Positions 63,019 through 64,000 of a DNA stretch of 64,000 nucleotides are shown in pieces. The DNA comes from Polaromonas sp. (GTDB lineage: Bacteria > Pseudomonadota > Gammaproteobacteria > Burkholderiales > Burkholderiaceae): contig PNMH01000004.1 of NCBI GenBank assembly GCA_013823505.1, positions 32,501 through 96,500 of the forward strand. Reading direction: 5' to 3'. A program made the position numbers and the translations under genes. Position 1 is the stretch's first letter. Each line of letters begins with the position of its first letter. Under the pieces are notes generated by a model. It saw only the letters and a list, made by a program, of their open reading frames with translations, did not search any database and was not told where the DNA came from.

Positions 63019-63858
63019 TCAGTTGCCGTACACGTCGAAGTCGAAGTACTTCTTGCTGACCGTCTCGTAGACGCCGTTGGCGCGGATGGCCTTGATGGCT
63101 GCATTCAGCTCATCCTTGAGCGCGGTCTCGCCCTTGCGCATGGCCACGCCAACGCCCGTGCCGAAGTACTTGGCATCGGCCAGCACCGGGCCCACGAAGC
63201 CGTAACCAGCACCCTCGGGCTTGCTCAGGAAACCGCCATTGACTTCGACCTGGTCGGCCACGGTGCCGTCAAGGCGACCCGACTTGATGTCCAGGTAAAC
63301 CTGGTCTTGCGCTTCGTAAGGGACCACGCTCACACCGACCGTCTTGAGTTCGCCCATGGCGTATTTCTCTTGCGTGCTGCCTTTCAGGACGCCGATCTTT
63401 TTGCCCTTGAGCGAAGCCAGATCGGTGAACGGCGTGCCGGTCTTGACGACGATGCGGCTGGGCGTGAAGTAGTACTTGTCCGAGAAGTCGACGACCTGCA
63501 GGCGCTCTTCGGTCACGGACATCGAGCTGATGATGGCGTCGTACTTCTTGGCCTGCAGACCGGGGATCATGCTGTCCCAAACCTGCTCGACATACACGCA
63601 CTTGCGCTTGATTTCGGTGCAGAGCGCTTCGGCGATGTCCACGTCAAAGCCCGTGGGCTTGCCATCAGCCGTCTTGAAGGTGAACGGCTCGTAGGTGGGA
63701 TCGATCGCGACTTTGAGTTCGGGCAGTTCAGCGGGCGCGGGTGCGGCGGCAACCGGGGCTGGTGCTGGAGCGGCCGCGGGTGCAGGCGCTTCGGTTTTTC
63801 CGCAGCCCACCAAGGCGGCGGCTGCGATCAGGCTCAGGGACAGAACGAGGTTTTTCAT
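63019..63858 (-). CDS. Polar amino-acid ABC transporter binding lipoprotein (ArgT/HisJ type)
   Basis: Seen: 279 residues. Lipobox LVGC with Cys19 (LSLIAAAALVGC), then an Ala/Pro-rich linker to about residue 46. SBP family 3: LKVAIDPTYEPFTFKTADGKPTGFDVDIAEAL-type start (VAIDPTYEPF, GFDVDIAEAL), DSMIPGLQAKKYDAIISSMSVTEER, and LKGKKIGVLKGSTQEKYAM. The pattern is that of Lys/Arg/Orn- or His-binding proteins, with a basic amino acid the most likely ligand. First gene of the leftward operon with HisQ, HisM, deacylase and HisP-type genes. Confidence 0.92.
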   Translation of the reverse strand: MKNLVLSLSLIAAAALVGCGKTEAPAPAAAPAPAPVAAAPAPAELPELKVAIDPTYEPFTFKTADGKPTGFDVDIAEALCTEIKRKCVYVEQVWDSMIPGLQAKKYDAIISSMSVTEERLQVVDFSDKYYFTPSRIVVKTGTPFTDLASLKGKKIGVLKGSTQEKYAMGELKTVGVSVVPYEAQDQVYLDIKSGRLDGTVADQVEVNGGFLSKPEGAGYGFVGPVLADAKYFGTGVGVAMRKGETALKDELNAAIKAIRANGVYETVSKKYFDFDVYGN

Positions 63859-63914
63859 GGATATCTTTCAATGGCGTTCAGACGAATGCCAAACAGGTTG
63901 AGACAAGCGTGTGG

Positions 63915-63920
63915 ATTGTA
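63915..63920 (-). promoter_or_regulatory. Possible -10 for the amino-acid transporter operon
   Basis: Read leftward, TACAAT lies about 57 bases before the binding-protein ATG (63858). The -35 position does not match consensus. The remaining bases to 64000 show no gene or other feature. Confidence 0.35.
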
Positions 63921-64000
63921 GGTTGACGCCTTGGGGTGCACCGTTCAAGTGCTGCTGGTGTTTCCCCGCATAGTAGGGAAGCGAGGCCTTGATAAGGACC

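Overview
The window is a GC-rich bacterial chromosome segment, almost entirely coding, with very tight gene packing and many 4-base ATGA/GTGA start-stop overlaps. The gene content points to a Gram-negative betaproteobacterium, most likely Burkholderiales and plausibly Comamonadaceae: LptFG for LPS export, the rimP-nusA-infB-rbfA-truB run followed directly by typA, the smpB/ratA/rnfH block, guaB-guaA, an osmoglucan OpgC-type membrane protein and several lipoprotein amino-acid binding proteins. The taxonomic call is inferred from protein style and gene order; no rRNA is present. One tRNA gene (Ser, anticodon GGA) is present. I see no insertion sequence, prophage, CRISPR array or replication origin.

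Layout. 1-3219: the C-terminal half of hrpA (cut by the window edge) and an opposing FecR-SPOR gene. 3499-8947: a Tat-exported Rieske protein, then a leftward run lptF-lptG-cbiX/sirB-cysB-aminotransferase that joins LPS export to sulfur assimilation genes. 8973-12918: pepA-holC, a lone branched-chain amino-acid binding lipoprotein with a strong terminator, and a hemerythrin. 12991-17397: tRNA-Ser, DUF2237, an SPFH/NfeD pair, and a large Arg/Lys/Orn decarboxylase. 17404-24658: fabI with a periplasmic ATP-dependent DNA ligase, and a complete yejABEF peptide importer. 24722-34120: two small membrane genes, then the translation operon rimP-nusA-infB-rbfA-truB-typA behind a recognisable promoter and an intrinsic-terminator hairpin in its leader. 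34171-41547: EamA exporter, 3-hydroxyisobutyryl-CoA hydrolase-like gene, smpB, ratA, rnfH, a DUF4124 gene, guaB and guaA.

41560-49820 is the least ordinary part. A leftward arm (CDP-alcohol phosphatidyltransferase, YceI, LTA-synthase-like membrane sulfatase) diverges from a tightly coupled rightward arm (zinc-less MDR dehydrogenase, a 6-pyruvoyl-tetrahydropterin-synthase homologue without the family's canonical metal/catalytic residues, a GT4 glycosyltransferase, a SAM methyltransferase), closed by a RibD-C-domain reductase that overlaps it tail to tail. Together these look like a small-molecule or modified-lipid/pterin pathway whose product I cannot name; it is my best candidate for an undescribed system.

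49902-64000: a small membrane protein, PaiB-like FMN protein, SGNH hydrolase, OpgC-like acyltransferase, an in-frame fusion of tRNA adenosine deaminase TadA to a haloalkane dehalogenase, LD-carboxypeptidase, an adenylate cyclase-FHA protein, a membrane-anchored penicillin acylase-family enzyme and a polar amino-acid ABC importer operon that carries an aspartoacylase/AstE-family deacylase in its middle.

Coordinates and starts were read by eye from the sequence. Homology statements rest on recognised family motifs, not on a database search.
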